From Streptomyces sp. NBC_00249 (GTDB taxonomy: Bacteria > Actinomycetota > Actinomycetes > Streptomycetales > Streptomycetaceae), in the NCBI RefSeq assembly GCF_026342355.1, contig NZ_JAPEMV010000002.1, forward strand, positions 434,001 to 498,000: DNA of 64,000 bases. The letters run 5' to 3'. Both the position numbers and the translations under genes were made by a program. Under the pieces are notes generated by a model. It had not been told where the DNA came from. It was given only the letters and a program-made list of their open reading frames with translations, and ran no database searches. Shown piece by piece: positions 8,684 through 16,419 of this stretch. Numbering within the stretch: the stretch's first letter is position 1; each line of letters opens with the position of its first letter.

Positions 8684-8826
8684 GTCACCGACCGGTCGAA
8701 CGGGCGGAGAACACCGAGCATCAGCTCCGTCTCCTTCTCGGAGATGTCCCGCCAGGGGCAGTTGCCGATCTCGTGATCGGAGCCGGTCTTCTCTCCGTTG
8801 TCGTCGCCGCAAAGCGTGCAGAACAT
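8680..8826 (-). CDS. Small CxxC protein at the head of the AICE operon
   Basis: The protein has 48 residues, beginning MFCTLCGDDNGEK and ending VLRPFDRSVT, with CTLC plus a distal His/Cys (HEIGNC) as a possible zinc site. It is the first gene of the leftward operon that runs to int. In comparable AICEs the FtsK-like tra gene lies in or next to this region. Here the next 150 bases hold no gene, and then comes a truncated gntR. Confidence 0.62.
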   Translation of the reverse strand: MFCTLCGDDNGEKTGSDHEIGNCPWRDISEKETELMLGVLRPFDRSVT

Positions 8827-8982
8827 CGGTTCTCCCGAGTCTGGGCATGGGTGGGGTAGGGACCTGGCGCGAGACGGTCGCGCTGACCGAGGGGAGAGAG
8901 TTGTCAGTCCGTCGCCGGGATCGGCTTCGGAAGCCAGGCGGGTCCCGCAGCTGCGGATTCGGTGCGGATCACCGGCCGATAG

Positions 8983-9495
8983 GCAGCGAGCGCGGGAAGG
9001 TCCGGAGTCAGATGCGCGAACTGGGAGCAGACCCAGTCGGTCAGTCTCGTTGACGCGCCACCCGAGGCGGCTGCCGCACACGGCCTACCAGCAGGCGCGC
9101 AGGTCTACGCACGTGCACGGCTGGTGAAGGAGGGCGACCAGCCGACGCACACGCTGACCAGCTACTACCGGCCCGAGCATGTCGAAGGGACCCGGCTGGT
9201 GGATCCGACGCCCGGTCCGGCCGGCCGCGGCGGTGGATTCCGCGTTCTGTACGACGCCGGATACGAGATCGACCACATGAAGGAGCGGATCTTCGCCCGC
9301 ACGCCCACTGCCGACGAAGTGAGGCTCTTGCAGCTTCCGCAGGGCGAACCGGTGGTCGAGCTGCACCGGACGACCTACACGGCCGACGGCACCGTGATCG
9401 AATTCGCCCTCGGGGTGCACGCTGCTTCGCGCTTTGCCTGGGAATACGACTTCCAGGTACCGGACTCGGCGAACGACAGGGAAGGCCAGGAGTGA
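8983..9495 (+). pseudogene. GntR-family regulator, UTRA domain only (5'-truncated)
   Basis: The in-frame sequence after a TAG at 8980-8982 reads NWEQTQSVSLVDAPPEAAAA and continues through LVKEGDQPTHTLTSYY, ERIFARTPTADEVRLL and VVELHRTTYTADGTVIEFAL, a good UTRA effector-binding domain of the HutC subfamily. The winged-helix half (about 80-100 residues) that should precede it is absent; upstream sequence shows no HTH in any frame. A GTG at 9124 could still give a 123-residue fragment. GntR repressors normally control AICE transfer genes, so the loss may be part of one deletion that also took tra. Confidence 0.8.
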
Positions 9496-10175
9496 TCTCG
9501 ACCCAGGACTGGGCAGACACCCGACTCATCTGGGACTACCACCAGATGGGCCACGCTCCGCAGCCGTGCTCGGTCGCAATCGGGCTCGGCAGCCACGACT
9601 TGGGGGTGGCCGACGCAGCGGTCGACCTCTACAGGCGCGGTATGGCTCCCCTGCTCGTATTCACCGGAGCCACCAGCCCGACCACGCGCGAACGAATGCC
9701 CCGCGGTGAGGCCGTCCACTACCGCGAGCGGGCCTTGGAGCTTGGGGTGCCCAGCTCAACCGTGCTCGTGGAACCGCGGGCTCGGAACACGGGCGAGAAC
9801 ATCCGCTTCTGCCGAGAACTCCTTCAAGAGGCCGGCGTCGACGTGTCCTCTGTGCTGCTGATCAGCAAGCCGTACGAGGAGCGGCGTGCCTACGCCACGG
9901 CGCGGAAGCTCTGGCCCGGAGTGGAGATCGTCAGCGCTTCCAGCCCGATGACGCTCGACGAATACGTCGACTCCATCGGCGACGCCCGCTTGGTCATCGA
10001 CATGCTGGTCGGCGCGTTACAGCGACTGCTGGTCTACCCGGAACAGGGCTTCATGATCAGCCAGCAGGTCCCGGACGACGTGACCGAGGCCTACGACCGA
10101 CTGCGCCGGCAGGGCTTCACGAGTCGCCTCCTGCCGGATGAGCCGGGTCAGGCGCGGAGCCAGACGCGTCGGTGA
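9492..10175 (+). CDS. YdcF/DUF218-family protein
   Basis: The protein has 227 residues. It has SVAIGLGSHDLGVADAAVDL, a glycine-rich turn, LLVFTGATSPTTR, the central GEAVHYRERALELGVP and EPRARNTGENIRF (the Asn-Thr-Gly-Glu-Asn signature of DUF218), and SKPYEERRAYATARKLWP. The family fold is Rossmann-like and the substrate is unknown. Its GTG overlaps the stop of the truncated gntR (GTGA), so the two were an operon. A decayed second copy lies at 12165-12630. No signal peptide is seen, so it is probably cytosolic. Confidence 0.88.
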   Translation: MISTQDWADTRLIWDYHQMGHAPQPCSVAIGLGSHDLGVADAAVDLYRRGMAPLLVFTGATSPTTRERMPRGEAVHYRERALELGVPSSTVLVEPRARNTGENIRFCRELLQEAGVDVSSVLLISKPYEERRAYATARKLWPGVEIVSASSPMTLDEYVDSIGDARLVIDMLVGALQRLLVYPEQGFMISQQVPDDVTEAYDRLRRQGFTSRLLPDEPGQARSQTRR

Positions 10176-11101
10176 CGAGCGACGCCATGCACGTGCTCCA
10201 CCTGCGCCGGAGTGAGCTTCCCGGCGAGCGGGCCCAGAGCCGCCACCTCCCGCTCCTGGTAGATGCGGACGGTGTACTGCGTCGCTGCCCGGTTCAGGGA
10301 CGTGATGCCAACGAAGACCAGGACCGGTTCGACAGGCACCTCGAAGTCGCAGTACCGCCCCAGCACCCTCCGTACGAAGTCCGCCTCAGCCTGGCTTGCC
10401 GCAGCGTACGGCCGTGGCTTCCCGCCGTTGACTTTGGCCATCGAGTCACCGACCCAGACCGAGGCGCCCTGGTGGTTCTTGGTGTTGATGCTGAACACGC
10501 CGCCAGGCCCGATCAGCAGGTGGTCGATGTCGCCGCCGTTGCTCTTCTCAATGCCGTGAAGCACCCGCCAGCCGAGTGGGGACAGGCGTTCCAGCTCGCG
10601 TCCCACCCGGCGCTCACCTTCCAGGCCCGCGTACCAGCTGTCCCACTCCGAGGACTGTCGCAGTAACTTCGCCTTCAGCCGTTGAACCGTCGGCGGACCT
10701 CGCTCAGCGAGCAAGCTGACAACGCGGGAGCCGGGCCGGTTCTTGGCCAGGTCCTCACTGGGGCTGAGAGGTGGCAGAGGAGCCGGCCGTTCAGATCGGT
10801 GCTTCGGGGTTGCGTGCCCGGGGCTCCCTGACTGCCGAGAGGCAGCGTCGGGACGAGGTGCCCGCCCCGGCGAAGGAGGCGAGCTGACGGTAAGCCCCTC
10901 ACCAAGGTGACGTCGAAGAGGATCCATAGCCTCGTCCTGGTACTTCCGAAGCTTGATCGTCACGGTCTTGATCGCTCGATCCGCCCAGGCAACCGCCGTT
11001 CCATCCGGCAGGTTCACATAGAGCCGATCCTTGCCATGCCTCTTCCACGAATGGACCGTCAGATCGCCCACCAGCCGCCCCCCTGCGTGCCGTCGCCACA
11101 C
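10148..11101 (-). CDS. NERD-domain nuclease-related protein
   Basis: About 317 residues. An N-terminal beta-rich segment (KDRLYVNLPDGTAVAWADR) and a Pro/Ser linker are followed by a NERD domain: GLEGERRVGRELERL, DIDHLLIGPGGVFSINTKNH and the later VEPVLVFVGI strand. The E...D...TK residues expected of the PD-(D/E)xK-like fold are present. NERD proteins are suspected to process DNA or RNA. It converges on ydcF with a 28-bp overlap. A paralogue with the same N-terminal module lies at 28167-28958. The start is uncertain: GTG 11101, a TTG at 11110, or an internal GTG about 10 residues in. Confidence 0.8.
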   Translation of the reverse strand: MWRRHAGGRLVGDLTVHSWKRHGKDRLYVNLPDGTAVAWADRAIKTVTIKLRKYQDEAMDPLRRHLGEGLTVSSPPSPGRAPRPDAASRQSGSPGHATPKHRSERPAPLPPLSPSEDLAKNRPGSRVVSLLAERGPPTVQRLKAKLLRQSSEWDSWYAGLEGERRVGRELERLSPLGWRVLHGIEKSNGGDIDHLLIGPGGVFSINTKNHQGASVWVGDSMAKVNGGKPRPYAAASQAEADFVRRVLGRYCDFEVPVEPVLVFVGITSLNRAATQYTVRIYQEREVAALGPLAGKLTPAQVEHVHGVARHRRVWLRA

Positions 11102-11720
11102 ATATGCCAACAGCTGGTGGCCAGATCAGCAAGACCGCCGGAGACAGAGCGAGCTGTTACAGGTTTCTCTACCTCATCAAGCACCCGGCTGCGCTCCGCT
11201 CCGCCGGGCGGGCTTCCCGGCTCCGCTCCGCGCGACGCTCCTGCCTTCGGCCCGCTCCGCGCGCGCTGCGCCGACGCGCCCCTGTAGGCGGGTAGGCCCG
11301 AGGGCATGAGTCGAGCCCTACGGGCCGGCGGTGTCATCGCTCAAGGACATGCCGCCGGCGGGGGCGCTCCGACTCCGGGATGGACGGGGCGCCGTACGCG
11401 GGTGCCGGCGCGTCGGGGCGAGCGTGGGGGCTCCCATCCCGTCTGCCGTCGACCCAGACAAGCCGAGCAGACACGGGCCCTGGCGTCCAGGTCGTTCGTA
11501 CAGTGGCGCGCTCCACCTGGACGCCAGGGCCCGCGCCCGCTCCACATACGTGTGGGTCGACGGCAGACGGGATGGGAGCCGGGGCAGTCGTGGGTACAAG
11601 TGGTCGTCAGGTGCCGCGTGGCACCTCCCAACCAAAGCCGCGCCACGGCCTAGATGCGCTTGGTGCCCGTCCGGCCGAGCAGGGCTCGCCATCATGGTCC
11701 ACCAGCCATAGCGTCAGCGT
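11102..11720. other. Non-coding AICE stretch with low-complexity and palindromic DNA
   Basis: I see no convincing gene in this 0.6 kb. Several long frames are open on both strands, but they mirror one another because of the palindrome at 11429-11580. The part at 11180-11290 is a monotonous run of GCTCCGC/CCGCGC words. It may hold the replication or transfer cis sites of the element. Confidence 0.5.
11429..11580. repeat. Nested 152-bp palindromic structure
   Basis: The outer arms of 28 bp (11429-11456 and 11553-11580, GGCTCCCATCCCGTCTGCCG then TCGACCCA) are perfect inverted copies. The inner arms of 18 bp (11474-11491 and 11516-11533, CGGGCCCTGGCGTCCAGG) are perfect as well. The 17-19 bp between the arms do not match, and the central loop is 24 bp. 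It could be a single-strand origin, a transfer locus or a miniature inverted-repeat element. Confidence 0.85.
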
Positions 11721-11858
11721 ATGTCCGACAGCGGAATGGAAGGCCTCTTTGGGTGCTGCCTGGTTCCAGTTGCCTTGGTGCTGCTCTTCTTCGTGATCAG
11801 CCTGATCATCTTGATTGTCCAGTGGATCAGCACCGGACAGTGGTCCTGGGAGTTCTGA
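11721..11858 (+). CDS. 45-residue membrane peptide
   Basis: The frame encodes MSDSGMEGLFGCCLVPVALV followed by a long hydrophobic stretch and the tail WISTGQWSWEF. One membrane helix is predicted. Cysteine pair CC lies at its start. It lies alone between the palindrome and the tRNA-Ser scar, so a role in the element is only a guess. It may be a chance open frame. Confidence 0.4.
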   Translation: MSDSGMEGLFGCCLVPVALVLLFFVISLIILIVQWISTGQWSWEF

Positions 11859-11958
11859 CCTATGAGGCGACGAATCAGAGCGTGGCCGTGCCCTTTCCGT
11901 GCCCGTTCGGTGGGGGAACGGCGGGGAACAGCGGTCGCTGGCGGACAACACTCATACG

Positions 11959-11995
11959 AACGACCCCTGACCGTTCTGGCTGGTCAGGGGCCGTT
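11959..11995 (-). terminator. Hairpin downstream of the tRNA-Ser scar
   Basis: AACGACCCCTGACC pairs with GGTCAGGGGCCGTT with one mismatch around a 9-nt loop. On the minus strand it directly follows the tRNA-Ser 3' end, as a native tRNA terminator would, suggesting that scar and terminator were captured together. Confidence 0.65.
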
Positions 11996-12000
11996 CATCT

Positions 12001-12053
12001 GCGGTGGGTGTGGGATTTTAACCCACGGTGACTCGCGCCACGACGGTTTTCAA
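12001..12053 (-). pseudogene. 3' fragment of tRNA-Ser(UGA): integration scar
   Basis: Read on the minus strand the fragment runs TTGAAAACCGTCGTGGCGCG (anticodon UGA region and long variable arm), then GTCACC, the T-arm GTGGGTTAAAATCCCAC and the acceptor strand ACCCACC plus GC. The D-arm and 5' acceptor strand are absent. The T-loop has A where tRNAs keep C56, so it is not a functional tRNA. It fits the att remnant of an element that targets tRNA-Ser. Confidence 0.72.
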
Positions 12054-12164
12054 GAGGGTCGTTCTTGCGTCGGCCGCAAGCCCCCGACCTTTGCCACAGC
12101 CAGCGCGGGTTCCGGGGTGACGGATCCCGAGAGACACCTGTGAGACAAGAACAGGCTCCGGACC

Positions 12165-12630
12165 CCGCGGCGAGGCGGTGCACTACCGCGAACGGGCCCT
12201 GGAACTAGGGGTCCCGCCGGAGAACGTGCTGGTTGAGCCTCACGCTCCGAACACGGGCGAGAACATCCAACTCACTCGCGCCCTACTCGAAGAGGCCGGC
12301 CACCACGTCGAGTCGGTGCTGTTGGTCAGCAAGCCATACGAGGAACGCAGGGCGTACACCACCGCCCGCAAACTGTGGCCTGAAGTCAAGGGTAGTGAGC
12401 ACGTCATCACCGATGACCTTGTCGAGTACGTCGACTCGATCCGTGATCCGCGCCCTGGTCATCGACATGCTCGTCGGCGCTCTACAGCGGCTACTGCTCT
12501 ACCCCGCCCAGGGCCTCATGGTGCATCCGCCCGTGCCGCACCAGTTTCTGATGGCGTACCAGCGCCTATGCGACCAGGGTTTCACTAGCCGGCTCATCCG
12601 CGCGTCGGCGGGACAGCTGGCAGAGCGCAG
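12165..12630 (+). pseudogene. Second ydcF/DUF218 copy, 5'-truncated and frameshifted
   Basis: The sequence starts abruptly at GEAVHYRERALELGVPPENV, equivalent to about residue 75 of the ydcF at 9492, and continues through NTGENIQLTRALLEEAG and SKPYEERRAYTTARKLWP. Then the match alternates between two frames: VVSTSSPMTL, back to VEYVDSIRD, then ALVIDMLVGALQRLLLYP in the other frame. At least three frame changes are therefore needed. It is a divergent paralogue from a related element and not a recent duplicate. Confidence 0.82.
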
Positions 12631-12735
12631 CCATATTCCCCCCACTCCAGCCCGGGCAGGACACCGGCCAAATCCTCTCCCCCGAACCTTTAACCCTCAC
12701 AGGATGTGGGACTTCTGGCTATTCAGCCTCTTGGC

Positions 12736-13704
12736 TCAGCTCCAGCGAGCCGCACCCAGGGAGGGAGTTGTCCCAACCTGGCCGGAATGCGGTGATTGAA
12801 CGAGCAAGCTCCTAAGGATGCGTTGGTCGTTCTCGTTCAGGCAGGCCTGGAACCTGTCAAAGTCAGCTCGCCGGACCCGCGCGGCGAAGGCAACGAGGTT
12901 GACGTAGCGCTTCACCAGATGCGGACGGTCCTGCGACAGTTCGGCAAAACGGGGAAGAGGATTCCTGCCTACTCGACTGGCCTGATCTAGAATGCCTGAA
13001 GGTGACATTTCAGGAGCCATTTCCTTGCCGACGGTGAGTCGCGCTATTACGCCGAGTGAGGCGTCCAGACTTCCGGCACACAGGTATCCGATCTGGTCAC
13101 GCGTGTACATCGAGGCGCGATAGTAGGGCAGGATCCATGGGTTGATGAAAGCCGTCCACTTCATGGCCTCCAGAACCGTCAGAGGAAGGGCCAGCTGACC
13201 GTGCCGAGCCTTGAGCGCGCCGATGTAGCCTCCCAGGAGGAAGCGCAGGGGTTCAGGCCCCTCCTGCTGGAGGTCGGCAGCGAATCCCCCCTCGATAAGG
13301 AGTACGCGGGTCCCCAGCACGCTGGTCATCGTCATCTTGCCCTCGACATCGTCGGCCACATAGACGTCGACGGGGCGACTATAGTCCAGTTTTCGCTGAA
13401 GACCGGCGAATTCAGCATGGATTACCGGAAAACTCTCCGGCGTCACCTTGATCGCCCGCCCGAGAAGACGGGCCCTCCTGAGGCGGTGACTAAACCAAAT
13501 GACACCGACAAGAAGGAGAATTAGGAAGAGGAACCCCAGGATGGCTCCGAGTTGCGCCGACGCCGCAATAATAATGGCCAGGAGAACAATGAAATAGATC
13601 ACCAGACAGCATATGGCGAGCGTCAGCCTTGAGCGTTCATGGGGGTATACCACGGCTCGGGACCGGAGGTTGGGGTCGCGATCCGGCATATTAGGGAACG
13701 TCAT
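12736..13704 (-). CDS. M48-peptidase-like membrane protein without HExxH
   Basis: The protein has 322 residues from an ATG preceded by GGGAGG. Two adjacent membrane helices follow an N-terminal cytosolic tail (LAICCLVIYFIVLLAIIIAA and LGFLFLILLLVGVIWF). Then comes a domain patterned on M48 (HtpX-like) peptidases: VDVYVADDVEGKMTMTSVLG, TRVLLIEGGF and LRFLLGGYIGALKARHGQ. The last segment aligns with the zinc motif GHELGHxxxRH, but both catalytic histidines and the glutamate are gone (GGYIGALKARH), so it is probably not a protease. Its codon use is visibly less GC-rich than that of its neighbours, consistent with transfer. It is the last gene before attR. Confidence 0.7.
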   Translation of the reverse strand: MTFPNMPDRDPNLRSRAVVYPHERSRLTLAICCLVIYFIVLLAIIIAASAQLGAILGFLFLILLLVGVIWFSHRLRRARLLGRAIKVTPESFPVIHAEFAGLQRKLDYSRPVDVYVADDVEGKMTMTSVLGTRVLLIEGGFAADLQQEGPEPLRFLLGGYIGALKARHGQLALPLTVLEAMKWTAFINPWILPYYRASMYTRDQIGYLCAGSLDASLGVIARLTVGKEMAPEMSPSGILDQASRVGRNPLPRFAELSQDRPHLVKRYVNLVAFAARVRRADFDRFQACLNENDQRILRSLLVQSPHSGQVGTTPSLGAARWS

Positions 13705-14082
13705 GTCGCCTCCCCTCTCACCCCTCCATCTTCCTCCTCGCGAGCCCATCCCGCCCGTCGCCGGGTGAGCACGTCGGGATCCCTTCCTCAGTCAACTCGC
13801 CGACTACAGCCGCCTCACGGGTAGGAGGCCATCTCCCTAGGGAGGCTCTGCACCTACCAAGCTCTGGGAAGGGCGGCGTGCGGAATCAACCCGGTGCCAT
13901 CAGGCATGAGGAAGATATACGTGGCCAACTCGTAGCCGTCGACACCGCCAAGATCCAATCAGCGCCCCAACGCTCCAGAGCGGGGAGAGACGTGCCGCCT
14001 GTGCGTGGCCTATTCGTGGACGGCGGGGTCGCGCCGAAGCTCTCGCCACAGCCTGACCAGCAACAGTACGCAGGACGCACGG
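13705..14082. other. AICE right end without a gene
   Basis: I see no coding region with family resemblance here. A short frame at 13878-14144 runs into the att repeat and has no homologue I recognise. The words CTATTCGTGGAC at about 14006 and CTATTCGTGGACAGG near 3247 recur beside both att copies and may be integrase arm sites. Confidence 0.5.
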
Positions 14083-14130
14083 GGCCTCCGGAGCCGTGTG
14101 CGCAGGTTCGAATCCTGCCGGGGGCACTTC
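14083..14130 (+). repeat. attR core: 48-bp direct repeat of the tRNA-Arg 3' part
   Basis: The stretch is identical to 3094-3141. It contains only the 3' part of the tRNA, so it is not a gene. A second integrase remnant lies 0.26 kb to the right in the same orientation as int beside attL, so this repeat also served as the left boundary of a second, tandem element. Confidence 0.92.
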
Positions 14131-14146
14131 GCAAGGAGTGCTAGAG

Positions 14147-14182
14147 AAGCCTCTGACCTGCAGGAATGCAAGTCAGAGGCTT
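14147..14182 (+). terminator. Hairpin downstream of the second att copy
   Basis: AAGCCTCTGAC pairs with GTCAGAGGCTT, with additional pairing CTGCA/TGCA inside, followed by TCTTGTT. It occupies the same place relative to att as the hairpin at 3156-3192 but is unrelated in sequence. This supports two different elements having used the same tRNA. Confidence 0.7.
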
Positions 14183-14392
14183 TCTTGTTCATGCCAAAAG
14201 ACACACGGCCTGTGTGACCGTTGCACTTTCCAGCACCTTGCCCCTCACACGTCCCTGTCCTGTGCTTTCGCCTCGACACGTCGACGGGATCGGGCGTGCC
14301 CGACCGCGTGAAACCGGCTCGCGCGGGAGATACGTGGGACGCAAAAGGCCTACGCGGACCGCTTGATTCTCCATGGGAATCATGACGGCCCC

Positions 14393-15546
14393 TCAGTTGT
14401 ACTCGTCCAGAAGCGCGTCGATGCGTTTGTCCGCGAGGGCCTGGCGCCCATAAAGGCACTTCGCATACCGGGTCATGAGGACCTCCACGCTGTTCCCAGC
14501 CCGTTCGGCGACTTCGGTGGGATCGACGCCGGCGTTCAGCCAGGTGGACAGGGCCGAGTGCCGCAGGTCGTAGGGGCGGGCGGCGAGGGGGATGCCACCA
14601 GGCCCGGCGAAAGCGCGAGTTCGCGGGCCTCGTGCCAGGCACGGTCGTAGGTGGTGGATCCCACGATGCCGCCCTTCTCGTTGAAGAACAGCCGACCGTC
14701 GTCCGGTGCCGAAGGTGTCGACACTCTCCCGCCACAGGCTGACGAGTTCGTGCGGGAGTGGCACCGTACGCGTGCCTCCCGGCGGGCGACTCTTCAGACC
14801 GCGCAGGTCGTGATTCCGTCCGCTGTCGGTCCACTTCTTGCCGACGGAGGGGCGGGTGGCATGAAAGATCACGCTGCCCCACCCCTCCGTCGGCAGTTCG
14901 CAGTCCGGCAACGTAACCGCCACGGCTTCGACCGGCCGCAGCCCCCCGTAGTACATCCCGGCGAAGAGGCCGACCAGCCTCCGCCCCCGCGCCCGCCCGT
15001 AACCACCGACGTAGGAGACCGCACAGAGCAGGTTCCGCGCCTGCACGGGATTGACGACCACCCGGGGATCGACCTGCTGAACGGTTTCGGTGATGCGCCA
15101 GCTGATGTTGGCCAGTGGATCGGCGCGGAGCTGACCTAGCTCGATCGCGTACCGCACCGCGTTCACGAGCGTCATCCGTTTGCGCCGCTGCGTCTCGGCA
15201 GCCGCGACCGTGGGCCTGGAGCACACCGTGCATCATGGCTGGGTCCAGCAGGTCATCCAGGGGGTGCGAAGCCCGAGCGACCCAGCCCAGGGCAAGCCGC
15301 ACCTCTGTGGGCGCCGTGCGTACATCGGGACCGGGCACCACGAACGCCCAGTTTCGCAACGCCCGCCGCAACAACTCGTCATCCGGCCGGCCTCGCGTCC
15401 TTCGGAGCATGGCCTCGGTGATCGAGCACAGAGCATCGTTGGTCTCGCTCCGGGTCTTCGCCGCGACCTGCACCCAACGCGCCTCCAGATAGTCGAGCGA
15501 GAAGGCGTACCAGCTGATGAGGGCCGGAACGCGCCCCTTCCTCGCC
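14393..15546 (-). pseudogene. int: Decayed AICE integrase (second element)
   Basis: It is clearly homologous to the integrase at 3355: LISWYAFSLDYLEARWVQVA, then LRRALRNWAFVVPGPD, VSYVGGYGRARGRRLVGLFA, GGLRPVEAV, RPYDLRHSALSTWLNAG, and the nucleophile segment TRYAKCLYGRQ. It is broken three ways: the first about 80 residues are missing (homology begins near 15540), one frameshift lies near 15220, and two more bracket DGRLFFNEKGGIVGSTTYDR at about 14600-14710. The catalytic end would still be in frame from 15226, but the protein cannot be complete. Confidence 0.9.
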
Positions 15547-16272
15547 CGGGACATGCTCAAGATCGGCTATACCGAGCAGCTTGCAGAAGACCGGGCGAGA
15601 GCCCTCTCGGACACGTCGGTTCCCTACCCGTTCGAGGTGCTCTTCAGGGTCACGACCGCCCGGGCCCCCGAGGTCGAGCGCGCAGTGCACCGCTTCCTGG
15701 CGGGTCACAGGGTCTCCGCCAACCGGGAGTTCTTCCGCGTCTCCCTGGATGCTGCCAAGAGAGCGATCCATCATTGCCAGCAAGTCGTGACCGGCATTCG
15801 CACGTGGGGGTCGCTGCCCGCCGTCCACCGGCTGCGGGCCGGCGATCGTGTTGCCCTACCCCTCCAGGCCGGCCAGGTCTTCGCACTCACAGCCCGGCCT
15901 GACTTCTTCAGCGATTCCGCCGACGTACTCGACCTCTGGCAGGCACATTCGGACGACGACCTACTGGAGATCCACGCAACGCACGATCCCGGCCACGTGG
16001 CGGGGCTCAGTGACAACGACCCGGGCGGAGAAACGGATCCGGTACCGTTCCTCGACCGCGAGGGGACCGCCCACAACCGCCTACTCATGGGTCGAGAGCG
16101 CCTGGTCGCTGGAGACAGCCTGGTCTGGCTGTCGGATCGGGAGGGGCCGAACAACTGTCGGAGTGTCGTATTCGAAGCTGACGGCTTCTGCCAGGTGACG
16201 TACCGAACTTCGTCACCGCAATTCCATTCATCAGGAATGGGCCGGGTACGCGACACACCCTCAGCCTCCTGA
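15517..16272 (+). CDS. 5'-truncated GIY-YIG/T5orf172-like protein
   Basis: From about residue 12 the protein reads MLKIGYTEQLAEDRARALS, VPYPFEVLFRV, VERAVHRFLAGHRVSANREF and FRVSLDAAKRAI, the body of a T5orf172/Mug113 (GIY-YIG superfamily) domain. The first strand with the GIY-like motif (VYVL...) is missing, because the gene starts exactly where the decayed integrase on the other strand is cut. The C-terminal 130 residues are of unknown type. The fragment is probably a product of the same recombination event; catalytic activity is doubtful without the first motif. Confidence 0.68.
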   Translation: MRAGTRPFLARDMLKIGYTEQLAEDRARALSDTSVPYPFEVLFRVTTARAPEVERAVHRFLAGHRVSANREFFRVSLDAAKRAIHHCQQVVTGIRTWGSLPAVHRLRAGDRVALPLQAGQVFALTARPDFFSDSADVLDLWQAHSDDDLLEIHATHDPGHVAGLSDNDPGGETDPVPFLDREGTAHNRLLMGRERLVAGDSLVWLSDREGPNNCRSVVFEADGFCQVTYRTSSPQFHSSGMGRVRDTPSAS

Positions 16273-16419
16273 GTACTGGCTGCCCCAGCTGGGCCACCGG
16301 ACGCGGCGAGCCCCCTGAACGGCCATGGTCAGCACTGATCGCACCCGTCCCCACCCCTGTCGCCCCGGTGCCTTGTGCACCAGACGTGGGCACCGAAGGC
16401 GACGTCTGACGCGCGCCTC

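Noticed and set aside
11331..11796. Several overlapping open frames on both strands
   Set aside because: They mirror each other through the palindrome and share no family pattern.
14010..15560. Single 516-residue protein on the minus strand
   Set aside because: Its first part matches integrase but the rest is out of frame and crosses the att repeat; the integrase is a pseudogene.
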